DNA of 64,000 bases from Nocardioides sp. zg-DK7169 (GCF_013155365.1 NZ_JABJRA010000002.1:1-64000); one strand, 5' to 3'; numbered from the stretch's first letter, positions 17,567 to 28,784 are shown. Made by a program: numbers and translations. The notes: generated by a model from the sequence alone, not told the origin.

Positions 17567-18682
17567 ATGACCACCCCCGCGCGCCGACCGAGGTCCCGTG
17601 TCCTGATCCCGGTCGTGATGGCAGCCGCCCTGCTCGCCGGGTGCGGCATCTCCGTCGGGGACAGCGGGTCCCCGGACGGGGAGGGCAGCGGCGCCGCCGC
17701 GCCCCCGCTCGCCGAGGTCGAGGCGCTGGACGACGTGCGTGGCTGGGAGGGATCGGTCAACGCGGTCGCCGAGGAGCAGGTCGAGCCGGTCGTCGAGCAG
17801 GCCGAGCCGAAGCTCCCCGTGACCGTCACCGACGCCCAGGGCACCAAGGTCACCATCACCGACGCGAGCCGGATCCTGCCGCTGGACATCTACGGCACCC
17901 TCTCGCGCACCGTCTTCGAGCTCGGCCTGGGCGACCAGGTGGTCGGGCGTGAGATCGCCACCCAGTTCGACGCGGCCGCCGACCTGCCCCTGGTCACCCA
18001 GAACGGCCACGACCTCAACGCCGAGGCCATCTTGGAGCTGGACCCGACGGTGATCATCACCGACACCTCGCTCGGGCCGTGGGACGCGATCCTGCAGATG
18101 CGCGACGCCGGGATCCCGGTCGTGGTCGTCGACTCCAAGCGCTCGCTGGACACCGTGTCGAGCCTGATCGAGGAGGTCGCCACCGCGCTCGGCGTCCCCG
18201 AGCAGGGCGCCGCGCTGGCCGAGCGCACCCAGGCCGAGGTCGACGCCGTGACCGAGCAGATCGCCGACGTGGCCCCCGCCGAGCGCGGCGAGCGGCTGCG
18301 CACCGTCTTCCTCTACGTCCGCGGCCAGTCGGGCGTCTACTACATGTTCGGAGAGAAGTCGGGCGCCGACTCCCTCATCGACGCCCTCGGGCTCTACGAC
18401 GTGGCCGGCGAGATCGGCTGGAACGGCATGAAGCCGGTCACCGACGAGGGCCTGGTCGACGCGCAGCCCGACCTGGTGCTGATGATGACCAAGGGCCTGG
18501 AGTCGGTCGACGGCGTCGACGGCCTCCTCGAGCGGTTGCCCGCGCTCGCGCAGACCCCCGCCGGCCAGAACAAGCGGATCGTCACGATGGACGACTCCCA
18601 GATCCTCGGGTTCGGCCCCGCGGCCGCCACCACCTTGAACTCCCTCGCCGTCGCGATCTACGCGCCGGAGGCCATCTCGTGA
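17567..18682 (+). CDS. hmuT: Haemin-binding lipoprotein of ABC importer
   Basis: This 371-residue lipoprotein is the periplasmic-type binding component for haem. The signal ends in LLAGC (Cys26). After an acidic linker comes an unusually long spacer (to about residue 85), then a class III binding-protein fold with VTITDASRILPLDIYGTLS, LNAEAILELDPTVIITDT and a C-terminal PEAIS. The ATG at 17567, preceded by GGATGGA, replaces an earlier in-frame start that would bury the signal peptide. It overlaps hmuU by 4 bases. Confidence 0.9.
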   Translation: MTTPARRPRSRVLIPVVMAAALLAGCGISVGDSGSPDGEGSGAAAPPLAEVEALDDVRGWEGSVNAVAEEQVEPVVEQAEPKLPVTVTDAQGTKVTITDASRILPLDIYGTLSRTVFELGLGDQVVGREIATQFDAAADLPLVTQNGHDLNAEAILELDPTVIITDTSLGPWDAILQMRDAGIPVVVVDSKRSLDTVSSLIEEVATALGVPEQGAALAERTQAEVDAVTEQIADVAPAERGERLRTVFLYVRGQSGVYYMFGEKSGADSLIDALGLYDVAGEIGWNGMKPVTDEGLVDAQPDLVLMMTKGLESVDGVDGLLERLPALAQTPAGQNKRIVTMDDSQILGFGPAAATTLNSLAVAIYAPEAIS

Positions 18683-19770
18683 CAGGCGTGTCCGTCGCGC
18701 CGGGCAGCGGCACCCGCCCGCGCGGCGCGATCGCCTCGCTCGCGGGCCGGGTCGGCCTGCTCGGCGGCCTCGGCGTGGCGCTGGTCGTCGCGGTGGTCCT
18801 CGCCGCCGGCCAGGGCCAGCTCGACGTGCCTGCCTCCGAGGTGCTCGGCTCGGTGCTGCACCGCGTCGGGCTGGACGTCGGTCCGCTGCCCAGCCACCCC
18901 CAGGGCGAGAACACCCTGTGGCAGGTCCGGTTCCCCCGCGTGGTGATGGCGGCGCTGGCCGGCGCCGCGCTGGCCACCGCCGGCGCGCTGATGCAGGGCG
19001 TGTTCGGCAATCCGCTCGCCGAGCCCGGCGTGGTCGGGGTCTCCTCGGGTGCGGCGTTCGCCGCCGCCGCCGTCATGGTCTTCGGCTGGACCTTCGCCGG
19101 CACCTGGACGATCGCCCTGTGCGCCTTCCTCGGCGGCCTGGTCACCACCCTCCTCGTCTACGTCATGTCGCGCTCGGGCGGGCGTACCGAGGTGGTCACG
19201 CTGGTGCTGACCGGCATCGCGATCAACGCGGTGACCAGCGCCGGCCTGGCCTTCCTGCTCTTCCTCGGCGACCAGCAGGCCCGCGAGGAGATCGTCTTCT
19301 GGCAGCTCGGCAGCCTCAACGGCTCGCGCTGGGAGTACGTCGGCGTCGTCGCGCCGCTCGTGGTCGGCGGCATCCTCGCAGCGCTGTTCCTGGCCCCCCG
19401 CCTCGACCTGCTCGCGCTCGGGGACCGCGCCGCGCGCCACGTGGGCGTCGACGTCGAGCGGCTGCGCATCGTGGCGATCGTCGTGGTCGCGCTGCTGACC
19501 GGCGCGGCCGTCGCCTTCTGCGGGATCATCGCCTTCGTCGGCCTGGTCGTGCCCCACCTGATCCGCATGGTCGCCGGCCCCGGGCACCGGATGCTGGTGC
19601 CGGCCAGCGCTCTCGGCGGCGCGGTGCTCCTGGTCCTCGCCGACCTCTGGGCGCGCACCGCCATCGCCTACGCCGACCTGCCGATCGGCATGCTCACCTC
19701 GCTCATCGGCGGCCCCTTCTTCTTCTGGCTGCTACGCCGCGCCCGTCGTACGGCGGGGGGCTGGGCATGA
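18679..19770 (+). CDS. hmuU: Haemin ABC transporter permease
   Basis: This 363-residue FecCD/BtuC-family permease has about ten membrane helices and the family motifs RFPRVVMAALAGAALATAGA, MQGVFGNPLAEPGVVGVSSG and GLVVPHLIRMVAGPGHR. The GTG overlaps the hmuT stop (GTGA) and its TGA overlaps the hmuV start (ATGA), so hmuTUV are translationally coupled. Confidence 0.95.
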   Translation: MTGVSVAPGSGTRPRGAIASLAGRVGLLGGLGVALVVAVVLAAGQGQLDVPASEVLGSVLHRVGLDVGPLPSHPQGENTLWQVRFPRVVMAALAGAALATAGALMQGVFGNPLAEPGVVGVSSGAAFAAAAVMVFGWTFAGTWTIALCAFLGGLVTTLLVYVMSRSGGRTEVVTLVLTGIAINAVTSAGLAFLLFLGDQQAREEIVFWQLGSLNGSRWEYVGVVAPLVVGGILAALFLAPRLDLLALGDRAARHVGVDVERLRIVAIVVVALLTGAAVAFCGIIAFVGLVVPHLIRMVAGPGHRMLVPASALGGAVLLVLADLWARTAIAYADLPIGMLTSLIGGPFFFWLLRRARRTAGGWA

Positions 19771-20600
19771 GCGCCTTCCTCTCCGCCCACGGGGTCGGGG
19801 TCGTCATCGAGGGCCGCGCGATCCTGGCCGACGTCGACCTCGAGGTGCGTCCCGGCGAGGTCGTGGCCCTGGTCGGGCCCAACGGCGCCGGCAAGTCCAC
19901 GCTGCTGGGCGTCCTCTCCGGCGACCTGGGCCCGAGCGAGGGTCACGTCGAGCTGGGCGGGCGGCGCATCACCAAGCACTCCGCCAAGGACCTCGCCCGC
20001 CAGCGCGGCGTCCAGCTGCAGAAGCAGGGCCTGGCCTTCGGGTTCCGCGTCGAGGAGGTGGTCCGGATGGGCCGCTCCCCGTGGTACCGCACCCCGGCCG
20101 CCGATCGCGACGAGGAGGTCGTCGAGGAGAGCCTGGGCCGCGCCGACGTCGCCGGGCTCGCCGAGCGGCTCTTCCCGACCCTCTCCGGCGGTGAGCAGGC
20201 GCGCACGTCGTTCGCGCGGCTGCTGGCCCAGGAGACCCCGCTGATGTTCCTCGACGAGCCGACCGCGGCCCTCGACATCCGCCACCAGGAGCAGCTCCTG
20301 GGCGTCGTGCGCGAGGCCGCCGAGGCCGGTGCCGCGGTGGTGGTCGTGCTCCACGACCTCTCCCTCGCCGCGGCGTACGCCGACCGGGTCTGCGTGCTCG
20401 CGGACGGCCGGCTGCGCGCCGACGGCGCGCCCGCCGACGTGCTCACCGGCGAGCTGCTCACCGAGGTCTACGGCCACCCGGTCGACGTCCTGCACCACGA
20501 CGGCAACCTGGTCGTCGTCCCGGTCCGCGCGCGTGGCGAGCGCCCCGCCGCGACCCCCACCGCCACCACCGACGAGGAGGCATCGTGCTCCGCCGTGTGA
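19767..20600 (+). CDS. hmuV: Haemin ABC transporter ATPase
   Basis: This 277-residue ATPase has Walker A GPNGAGKST, signature LSGGEQARTSFARLLAQ, Walker B LMFLDEPTAALD and the switch His in VVVLHDLSLAAAYADR. A 16-base overlap of its 3' end with the next gene extends the operon into the surface-protein genes. It powers haem import together with HmuT and HmuU. Confidence 0.95.
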   Translation: MSAFLSAHGVGVVIEGRAILADVDLEVRPGEVVALVGPNGAGKSTLLGVLSGDLGPSEGHVELGGRRITKHSAKDLARQRGVQLQKQGLAFGFRVEEVVRMGRSPWYRTPAADRDEEVVEESLGRADVAGLAERLFPTLSGGEQARTSFARLLAQETPLMFLDEPTAALDIRHQEQLLGVVREAAEAGAAVVVVLHDLSLAAAYADRVCVLADGRLRADGAPADVLTGELLTEVYGHPVDVLHHDGNLVVVPVRARGERPAATPTATTDEEASCSAV

Positions 20601-21754
20601 CCGCCGCGCTCGCGGCACTGGCCACCGCCGCCCTGATCGTCCCCGCGACCGCGCCCCCGGCCCACGCGGCCGGGAAGGTGACGGTCGTCAACGACCGCGG
20701 CGGCGCTGCGATCGACGGCCGTTACTCGACCACGCTCACCGTCAGCGGCAGCGGCTTCCAGTCCGTCAAGGGCGGCCACGGCGGCGTCTACGTCTGGTTC
20801 GGCACCGTCTCCGGTGCCTGGCAGCCGAGCAAGGGCGGCGTCTCGGGCGAGAACTACGTCTACGTGCCCGACAGCGAGGCCAAGAACAACGCCGGCCACC
20901 AGCGCTACGTCGCGTTCCCTGGCTCCGACACCGCCGCCTCGGCCAACGGCGGCTCGATGAGCGAGAACGGCTCGTGGCGCGTGCAGCTGCTCGTGCCCGG
21001 CCCGGTCTTCGAGGCCGTCGGGCGCAACGGCTCGGTGCGCACCGTCGACTGCCGCGAGGTCACCTGCGGCGTGATCACCATCGGCGCGCACGGCGTCAAG
21101 AACGCCAACAACGAGACCTTCACCCCGCTGCCGGTGCGCGAGGTGTACGCCGAGCAGCCCGGCGACGACGGCGACGACGGCGGCGACGGCTCCGAGGGGT
21201 CCGACGACACCGGCACGTCCGGTGCCGCGGACGGCGCCACCGGCGAGACCGGGACGGGCGCCGGGACCGGCCTCGGCTCCGGGGTCGGCGCGGCTCCGGG
21301 TGCCACGACGCCGAGCACGGCCCCCGGGTCCGGGAAGCCGGGGCGGAGCGCGAAGCCCGTGCTGGAGGTCGACCGCGGCTCGGCGACGGCCGGCAACGTC
21401 TTGTCCTTCGTCGGCAGCGGGCTGCCGGCCGGGCGCCAGGTGACGGTCGTCCTCGACGACGGCGCCGCGGCAGCCGGGCCGTTCCTCGTCGGCGCCGACG
21501 GCGGCATCGCCGGCGTGGTCGGGCTGCCCGCCGACACCCGGCCGGGCACCCACGAGCTGCGGGTCTTCGGCGTCGAGGACGCGCCCACGGTCAGCTTCGC
21601 GGTCACCGTCGCCGACGACGCCGACGAGGTCTCCTCCGAGGAGGACGGCGACCGCGCCGCGATCGTCTTCGCCGGGGCCGCGGCCGTCGTGCTGCTCGCC
21701 GCCCTCGTGCTCACGTTCCTGCGCCTGCGGAGGTCGCGCCGTGCCCCGCGCTGA
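20585..21754 (+). CDS. Exported, membrane-anchored protein of haem locus
   Basis: This 389-residue protein starts with a signal peptide (AHAA at about residues 26-29), followed by a beta-rich domain of about 140 residues (LTVSGSGF, GVYVWFGTV, GAHGVKNANNETFTPL), an acidic Gly/Ser/Thr-rich linker (about 190-250), a second beta domain with a sortase- or Ig-like pattern, and a C-terminal helix followed by Arg-rich residues. The first domain resembles the second half of the protein at 23220-24584. The GTG lies inside hmuV. A role in haem capture or relay at the surface is inferred from the locus. Confidence 0.75.
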   Translation: MLRRVTAALAALATAALIVPATAPPAHAAGKVTVVNDRGGAAIDGRYSTTLTVSGSGFQSVKGGHGGVYVWFGTVSGAWQPSKGGVSGENYVYVPDSEAKNNAGHQRYVAFPGSDTAASANGGSMSENGSWRVQLLVPGPVFEAVGRNGSVRTVDCREVTCGVITIGAHGVKNANNETFTPLPVREVYAEQPGDDGDDGGDGSEGSDDTGTSGAADGATGETGTGAGTGLGSGVGAAPGATTPSTAPGSGKPGRSAKPVLEVDRGSATAGNVLSFVGSGLPAGRQVTVVLDDGAAAAGPFLVGADGGIAGVVGLPADTRPGTHELRVFGVEDAPTVSFAVTVADDADEVSSEEDGDRAAIVFAGAAAVVLLAALVLTFLRLRRSRRAPR

Positions 21755-23180
21755 GCGACGTGCCCGCGCTCGCCGGGTCCTCGCGGCCGGCGCCGCCGCG
21801 CTCGCCCTCGCCTGCTTCGGCGTCGCCGCCGTCGGGCCCGGCGCGGTCGCGGCCGACGCGACGGTGCCGGGGGAGGAGCCGACCGCGACCGCCACCCCGA
21901 GCCCGGAGGCGACCCCGAGCGCCGATCCCACTGCCGAGCCGACGCCCGAGGCCACCCCGGATCCGACCCCGAGCGGGGAGCCGACCGCGACGCCGTCCGA
22001 GGACCCCGACGACTCCGGGGACCCCGACGAGGGCGTCCTCGAGGTCAGCGAGGCGGTCTTCCGCTGGGGCGTCAGCAACCAGTCCAACGCCCGCTCGCAC
22101 AACCCCGTGTCGATCAACTTCCTCGCCGCCGGCGTGGCCAACCCGGGTGGCGGCGGCCGCCAGCTGCGCCAGGACCAGTGGCGTGCGGTGCAGGGCAACG
22201 CCGAGATCCAGAAGCGCCGTCCCGACGGCCGCTACGCGCGCGCCACCTGGGCCGGCCTGGGCACCACCCCCGACGGGCGCCGGATCGGCATGGAGCGCGA
22301 CTTCAGCGACCACCACGTGGTGATCCGCGGCGGCACCGGCACCGTCGACCCGGCGTCCGGCGACGCCGAGGTCGCCTGGACCGGCACCTTCACGGTCGTC
22401 TACTACGGCGGCAACACCGTCTTCACGGTCAGCAACCCGCGTCTCGTGGTGAAGGACGGCGTCGGCCGGGTCACCGCCACGATGGGCGGCTTCTACGCCG
22501 ACCGCAACGACACCACGCTGTGGAAGAAGGCCCCCCAGCGTCAGGCGACCATCGCGGACCTGCCCGACGTGGACCTCGGCGCGCTGGGCGCGACCGTGCA
22601 GCCGGCGTACGACCGGGTCGAGACCAGCGGCGGCAGCGAGCCGCAGCGGCGCGAGGGCGCGGACTGGGGCTCGTTCCCGCAGAGCCTCGTGAGCTACCTG
22701 GTGCCCCTCAACACCGACCAGTTCTGGTACTCCACCGGCCTGTCGACCGACGGCACCAAGCGGCCGCTGCCGATCACGTTCAGCTGGACCGCCCGCGAGG
22801 TGGCGCCGCCGGCGCCCGAGCCGACCACGGCGCCGCCTGCCACCCCGAGCAACCCGGTCGTGACCCCGCCGCCGGCCACCAGCGTCCCCGTCCCGGGCGG
22901 CAGCGTCCCCGTCGCCGGCGCGCCGGTGAGCGGCTCGCTCTCCGCGGGCGGCCTGCCCGGCACCGGCGTCCCCGCCGGCCCGGTCGGGACCGTGCCCGGC
23001 GCCGCGGGCACCGGCAGCCTGCCGGCCTCGACCCAGCTGGTGGCCACCGCTCCCGTCACCGCCCCCGCGGCGGTCGCGGGCTCCACGTGGTGGTGGGTGG
23101 GCGGCTCGCTGCTGCTCCTCAGCGCCCTGCTCCTGCTTCTTCCCGGTGGGGTCCTCCTTCCGGTCTCCCGGCGTCCCTGA
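21741..23180 (+). CDS. HtaA-domain haemin-binding surface protein
   Basis: This 479-residue exported protein has an N-terminal signal, a Pro/Glu/Thr-rich linker (about 40-100), one HtaA-like domain beginning LEVSEAVFRWGVSNQS and extending to SWTAREVAPP at about residue 355, then a Pro/Gly/Val-rich stretch and a C-terminal transmembrane helix (about 448-472). HtaA domains in Corynebacterium bind haem. An LPGTG word occurs about 70 residues before the C-terminus, too far from the helix for a standard sortase signal. It overlaps the previous gene by 14 bases. Confidence 0.8.
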   Translation: MPRAERRARARRVLAAGAAALALACFGVAAVGPGAVAADATVPGEEPTATATPSPEATPSADPTAEPTPEATPDPTPSGEPTATPSEDPDDSGDPDEGVLEVSEAVFRWGVSNQSNARSHNPVSINFLAAGVANPGGGGRQLRQDQWRAVQGNAEIQKRRPDGRYARATWAGLGTTPDGRRIGMERDFSDHHVVIRGGTGTVDPASGDAEVAWTGTFTVVYYGGNTVFTVSNPRLVVKDGVGRVTATMGGFYADRNDTTLWKKAPQRQATIADLPDVDLGALGATVQPAYDRVETSGGSEPQRREGADWGSFPQSLVSYLVPLNTDQFWYSTGLSTDGTKRPLPITFSWTAREVAPPAPEPTTAPPATPSNPVVTPPPATSVPVPGGSVPVAGAPVSGSLSAGGLPGTGVPAGPVGTVPGAAGTGSLPASTQLVATAPVTAPAAVAGSTWWWVGGSLLLLSALLLLLPGGVLLPVSRRP

Positions 23181-23219
23181 CGCCACGACACCACCCACCC
23201 GTCCCGCGAAAGGAAACCC

Positions 23220-24584
23220 ATGTCCCACCTGACCCGAGGCCGCCGCATCGCGGCCCTCGGCGCCACCGGTGCGCTCGTCGCCGCCGGCCTCGCCATCGCC
23301 CCCGCCGCCCAGGCCGCGGAGAGCGCCCCCAGCCTCCGCTGGTCGATCTCCGAGCAGTTCGTCTCGCACCTCTCGACCCGCACCCTCGCCGACGGTGCGG
23401 CGTTCGACGCCGAGCAGGGCACCTTCACGTTCCCGGCCGACGAGCGCCGGGTCGCCGGTGACACCGTGACCTACGTCTACGACGGCACGGTGGACGGCGC
23501 CTTCGCCATGGCCGGGACCGAGTTCTACGGCGTGCGGATCAGCGACCCGGCCGTGTCGGTGGACACGGACGGCTCGGGCGAGATCACCGCCGAGGTCTCC
23601 GCGCGCAACGCGGCGGCTCAGGGGAACCCCCTGGCCAGCACGAGCCCGGTCCGGGTGACCGTCGCCGAGTTCGCCTCGTCCACCTCGACCGACGGCGTCC
23701 TCGCCGCGACCCCGGCCTGGGAGGGCGTCCTGCCCGCCGACTCCGATGCGGCCCTCGCGCTCGGCATCGCCGCCGGCAAGCCCGTCTCCGGCGGCGCGTT
23801 CCACCCCGAGTTCCTCGGCCAGCTGACGGCCGGTGTGCGTGCGCACTTCTACGCCAGCGGCTCCGGCTCGGACGCCAAGAAGGTCGCCGGCTCCGTCGCG
23901 GCCGGCGAGATCAGCGCCGCGCCGAAGGTCACCACCTCCGTGGCCGGCGCCCGCCCGTCCTCCGGCGTGGACCTCAAGGTCACCGGCACCGGCTTCAGCG
24001 CCACCGACGGCAACCCCAGCGACGACGGCGTGTACGTCGGCGTCGCTCGCGCCGACGCCCAGATCGACTTCGACGACATGGACTCCGGCATGGCGCAGAT
24101 GGTCGGCATCAACTGGGTCGAGGGCCGCTTCTTCGACGGCGACACCTTCAGCACCGTCGTGAACGTACCGACCGCCAACCTCAAGAAGGGCACGAAGTAC
24201 GCCCTCTACACCTGGCGCGCGCACACCCACTCGACCGACTCGCAGGACACGGTCACCCCGGTCTCGATCCCGTGGGCGCGGCTCACCAAGGTGAAGGCCG
24301 CCACCAAGGTCGCCGCCACCAAGCCCACCACCAAGAAGGCCGGCAAGATCGCGGTCACCTTCGGCGGCAAGTACGGCAAGGCCGCCGGCAAGGCCAAGGT
24401 CACCGTGAAGAAGGGCGCCAAGAAGGTCGGCGCCGTCCGCACCGTCACCCTGAACAAGGCCGGCAAGGTCAACGTGAAGCTGGCCAAGGCCAAGAAGGGC
24501 ACCTACACCGTCGCCGTGAAGCTGCTCGCGACGCCGGACTACAAGGCCACCGTGGTCAAGCGTCAGTACAAGGTCACCACGTGA
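23220..24584 (+). CDS. HtaA-domain exported haemin-binding protein
   Basis: This 454-residue secreted protein has a signal ending near AQAAES, an HtaA-like domain starting LRWSISEQFVSHL (about residues 38-220), a second beta domain (about 235-365; LKVTGTGFSATDG, GVYVGVARADAQ) shared with the first surface protein of the operon, and a lysine-rich Ig-like C-terminal domain (about 370-454) with no membrane anchor. Start ATG follows AAAGGAAA. It probably captures haem outside the cell and hands it to the anchored proteins and HmuT; the route is inferred. Confidence 0.8.
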   Translation: MSHLTRGRRIAALGATGALVAAGLAIAPAAQAAESAPSLRWSISEQFVSHLSTRTLADGAAFDAEQGTFTFPADERRVAGDTVTYVYDGTVDGAFAMAGTEFYGVRISDPAVSVDTDGSGEITAEVSARNAAAQGNPLASTSPVRVTVAEFASSTSTDGVLAATPAWEGVLPADSDAALALGIAAGKPVSGGAFHPEFLGQLTAGVRAHFYASGSGSDAKKVAGSVAAGEISAAPKVTTSVAGARPSSGVDLKVTGTGFSATDGNPSDDGVYVGVARADAQIDFDDMDSGMAQMVGINWVEGRFFDGDTFSTVVNVPTANLKKGTKYALYTWRAHTHSTDSQDTVTPVSIPWARLTKVKAATKVAATKPTTKKAGKIAVTFGGKYGKAAGKAKVTVKKGAKKVGAVRTVTLNKAGKVNVKLAKAKKGTYTVAVKLLATPDYKATVVKRQYKVTT

Positions 24585-24604
24585 CCGTCTGACCCGGCTG
24601 CATG

Positions 24605-24643
24605 ACGACGGCCCCGGCACTCAGCGAGTGCCGGGGCCGTCGT
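24605..24643 (+). terminator. Terminator of the haemin operon
   Basis: A perfect 18-bp stem (24605-24622 with 24626-24643) with a three-base loop lies 20 bases after the last haem gene and before the convergent TetR gene. It could act in both directions. Confidence 0.85.
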
Positions 24644-24697
24644 GCGTCCTGGTTGCGGCGCGGGACGGCGCCGTACGCCGCGGACCGAGCCGTCGCC

Positions 24698-25264
24698 TCA
24701 GGCGTCGGCGCCGACGCCGCGGAGCACGAACCGCTCGATCGCGGACGGCGGCAGGTGCCGCGGGTTCAGGCAGGCGTGGATCAGCGACATGGTGCTGTCC
24801 AGGTCGACGATGCGGAACCGGCCGCCCTCGGTGCCGGCGACGAGGATGCGGCGCAGCACGTCCTCGACCGCGACGACGTGGCCGCGGATCGCCCGGCGGG
24901 CCTCGTCGGAGAGCAGGCCGTAGACCTGGGTGCCCAGGCCCATGTGGAACTGCTCGCCGGCCGCGAGCTGGTGGCGCAGGTAGACGCGCAGCTGCTCCTC
25001 GGGCTCCGCGATCCCGTCGAGCAGGTCGTCGAGCTGCTCGAGGTAGCGCGCCGTCTCGTGGCTGGCGAACGCGACCATCACCGCTTCCTTGTCGGGGAAG
25101 TGGTGGTAGATCGCGGTGCGGCCGATCTCGGCACGCTGCGCGATCGCGGCCATCGAGATCGCATCGAAGCTGTGCTCGGCCATCAGCGCGGCGAAGGCGT
25201 CGAAGACCCGTCGGTGCAACAGCTCGCGGTGCTGCTGGAGGGAGTCGCCGGAGATGCGGGGCAC
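24698..25264 (-). CDS. TetR family transcriptional regulator
   Basis: This 188-residue repressor-type protein has an N-terminal TetR DNA-binding domain (about residues 14-60) with the helix-turn-helix SMAAIAQRAEIGRTAIYHHF and an all-helical ligand domain. It lies directly after the haem operon on the opposite strand and 9 bases downstream of a second TetR gene. It could control the haem locus or the nearby purine gene; no ligand can be inferred. Confidence 0.85.
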   Translation of the reverse strand: MPRISGDSLQQHRELLHRRVFDAFAALMAEHSFDAISMAAIAQRAEIGRTAIYHHFPDKEAVMVAFASHETARYLEQLDDLLDGIAEPEEQLRVYLRHQLAAGEQFHMGLGTQVYGLLSDEARRAIRGHVVAVEDVLRRILVAGTEGGRFRIVDLDSTMSLIHACLNPRHLPPSAIERFVLRGVGADA

Positions 25265-25273
25265 GGACGCAGG

Positions 25274-25915
25274 CTATCGGGTCGGCCCAGCGGGCGCCGC
25301 GACGCTGAGCATCGCCAGGCACATCGCCTTGAGGTCGGCCTCGAAGGTCTCGTCGTCGAGCCACTCGATCTGCGGGGAGTCGACCTGGCCCTTCGCGCGC
25401 TCGGCGACGGCGCGCACCGCGAAGCCGATGGTCAGGGTGGTCCGCAGCTCGCGGACCGCCGGGGGCAGCGCGTCGAGCTGCTGGTCGAGCAGGTGCGAGA
25501 CCTCATAGACCCGGGTGCTGGCGATCACGTCGTACACCGCCGGCGGGAGGGAGGTCTCGGACTGGGTGGCCAGCAGCTCGGCGACGATGCGCAGGAAGCA
25601 CTGGCCCTTCCACCCTTGGGCGGCGAGGGCCACGGCCGGCTCGACGAAGGCGTCGACCAGCGGCTCGAGCTCGCCCGGCCGGGCCTCGGCACGGGCGAGC
25701 AGGTCGCCGACGCACTCCCGCAGGAACTCCACCTGCTCCTCCAGGACCGCCACGAGCACCCCGGCACGCGAGCCGAAGTGGTAGTGCACCGCGCCGCGGT
25801 TGCGCTGCCCGGCCTGCCGGGTGATCTCGAGGAGCGAGGCCCGCTCGACCCCGTTCTCGGCGAACGCCCGGCAGGCGGCGTCGATCAGCAGCTGACGCGT
25901 GGTCTCCGACGACAT
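25274..25915 (-). CDS. TetR family transcriptional regulator
   Basis: This 213-residue protein has a TetR HTH with ASLLEITRQAGQRNRGAVHYHF and a helical C-terminal domain (PAVYDVIAS, RTTLTIGF). The arrangement HYHFGSRAGVL is typical of the family. It is placed 6 bases after the purine nucleoside phosphorylase stop on the same strand, so it may be co-transcribed with it. Confidence 0.85.
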   Translation of the reverse strand: MSSETTRQLLIDAACRAFAENGVERASLLEITRQAGQRNRGAVHYHFGSRAGVLVAVLEEQVEFLRECVGDLLARAEARPGELEPLVDAFVEPAVALAAQGWKGQCFLRIVAELLATQSETSLPPAVYDVIASTRVYEVSHLLDQQLDALPPAVRELRTTLTIGFAVRAVAERAKGQVDSPQIEWLDDETFEADLKAMCLAMLSVAAPAGPTR

Positions 25916-25921
25916 CGGGAC

Positions 25922-26722
25922 TCAGATCCGGGGGACGATCCGGCCGAGCAGGTCGCCCATCCGGGTCGCGGCGGCGCGCCCGGCCTCGAGGACCTCCTCG
26001 TGGTTCAGCGGCTGGCCGCTGAGGCCGGCGGCGAGGTTGGTGACCAGGCTGATGCCGAGCACCTCCATGCCGGCCTCGCGGGCCGCGATCGCCTCCAGGG
26101 TGGTGCTCATGCCGACCAGGTGGCCGCCGATCGCGCGGACCATGCCGATCTCGGCGGGGGTCTCGTAGTGCGGGCCGGGGAACTGCACGTAGACGCCCTC
26201 GTCGAGGCTCGACTCGACCTCCCGGCACATCGCGCGCAGGCGGCTGGAGTACAGGTCGGTGAGGTCGACGAAGTTCGCGCCCTCGATGGGGGAGCGGCCG
26301 GTGAGGTTGATGTGGTCGCTGATCAGCACCGGCGTGCCGGGGGACCAGGTCTCCTTGAGCCCGCCGCAGCCGTTGGTCAGCACGATCGCGCGGCAACCGG
26401 CCGCGGCCGCGGTGCGTACGCCGTGCACGACGGCGGGGACGCCGCGGCCCTCGTAGTAGTGGGTGCGGCTGAGGAACACCAGCAGGTTGCGGTCGCCGGC
26501 GCGCACCGAGCGGATCTTACCGGAGTGCCCCGCGACGGCGGCGGCGCTGAAGCCCGGCAGGTCGGTGGTGGCGATCTCGGCGGTGGCCTCGCCCAGCGCG
26601 TCGACGGCGGGGAGCCAGCCGGAGCCCAGCACGAGCGCCACGTCGTGACGCTCGACGCCGGTCAGTTCTGCGAGCCGCGTGGCGGCTTCGTCGGCCAGGG
26701 TGTAAGGAGACTGCTCGTTCAC
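25922..26722 (-). CDS. punA: Purine nucleoside phosphorylase
   Basis: This 266-residue trimeric-type PNP releases purine base and (deoxy)ribose-1-phosphate from inosine or guanosine. Motifs are [42 protein letters not shown] and [23 protein letters not shown] codon directly precedes the chosen GTG and could be used instead. It is separated from the main salvage island at 5-16 kb by the haem locus but completes that pathway downstream of adenosine deaminase. Confidence 0.92.
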   Translation of the reverse strand: MNEQSPYTLADEAATRLAELTGVERHDVALVLGSGWLPAVDALGEATAEIATTDLPGFSAAAVAGHSGKIRSVRAGDRNLLVFLSRTHYYEGRGVPAVVHGVRTAAAAGCRAIVLTNGCGGLKETWSPGTPVLISDHINLTGRSPIEGANFVDLTDLYSSRLRAMCREVESSLDEGVYVQFPGPHYETPAEIGMVRAIGGHLVGMSTTLEAIAAREAGMEVLGISLVTNLAAGLSGQPLNHEEVLEAGRAAATRMGDLLGRIVPRI

Positions 26723-26799
26723 CAAGGAAGCGTAAGCCCGGTGCGGCCCCGGACGAAGATTCGTGGCGCCCGGCGCCCGGAGCTCACGAAATCGTCCGG

Positions 26800-27252
26800 T
26801 CAGTGCCCGATCGAGCGGCAGGGCCGGCGCCGCAGGGCGGCGACGTAGTCCGCGGGGGCGTCGGCGGCCTCGGCCGCGTCGGCGAGCACCCCGAGGTACG
26901 ACGCGGAGGGCAGCCCGCCCTCGTAGGCGTCGAGCACGTAGGTCCAGGTCACGACCTCGCCGGTCAGCGTCGACACCCGCACCTTGGTCTTGCGGTACAG
27001 GCCCAGGTCGGCCGCCTCCCAGCCGTCGAGGTTCGCCTCGTCCTCGCGGGTGATGTCGTAGACCGCGACGTACACCTGCTCGAAGGGGTCCTGGACGATC
27101 GTGGAGAGGGCGCCGTCCCAGCCGTGCTCCTCCCCACCGAAGGTCAGGCGCCAGCCCTGCAGCCAGCCGGTCGTGCGCAGCGGCGAGTGGGGGCAGCGCT
27201 CGCCCATCCGGGCGGGGTCGAGGTTGGTCCCGTAGGCGGCGTACAGCGTCAC
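26800..27252 (-). CDS. Gamma-glutamylcyclotransferase-like protein
   Basis: This 150-residue protein has the GGCT/AIG2 fold signature [10 protein letters not shown] at its N-terminus and the conserved acidic residue in [14 protein letters not shown]. Family members act on gamma-glutamyl or pyrrolidone groups, though many have unknown substrates. It starts at GTG and is divergent from lpdA. Confidence 0.78.
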   Translation of the reverse strand: MTLYAAYGTNLDPARMGERCPHSPLRTTGWLQGWRLTFGGEEHGWDGALSTIVQDPFEQVYVAVYDITREDEANLDGWEAADLGLYRKTKVRVSTLTGEVVTWTYVLDAYEGGLPSASYLGVLADAAEAADAPADYVAALRRRPCRSIGH

Positions 27253-27321
27253 GTCCGACAGGTTAGTGCCCGCCGCGGCCCGCCTTGGGGTGACGCACGC
27301 GACAGCCCTACGCTAAGGCCC

Positions 27322-28731
<1,410 letters not shown>

Positions 28732-28784
28732 CCGCCCGTTTCGACGCGGTCACAGCACTCAGGAAGCGGGAGCAGGAACAGAAG

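Noticed and set aside
22960..22975. LPGTG in the HtaA-domain protein as a sortase anchor
   Set aside because: The word is about 40 residues before the membrane helix instead of directly before it, so it does not form a standard sorting signal.
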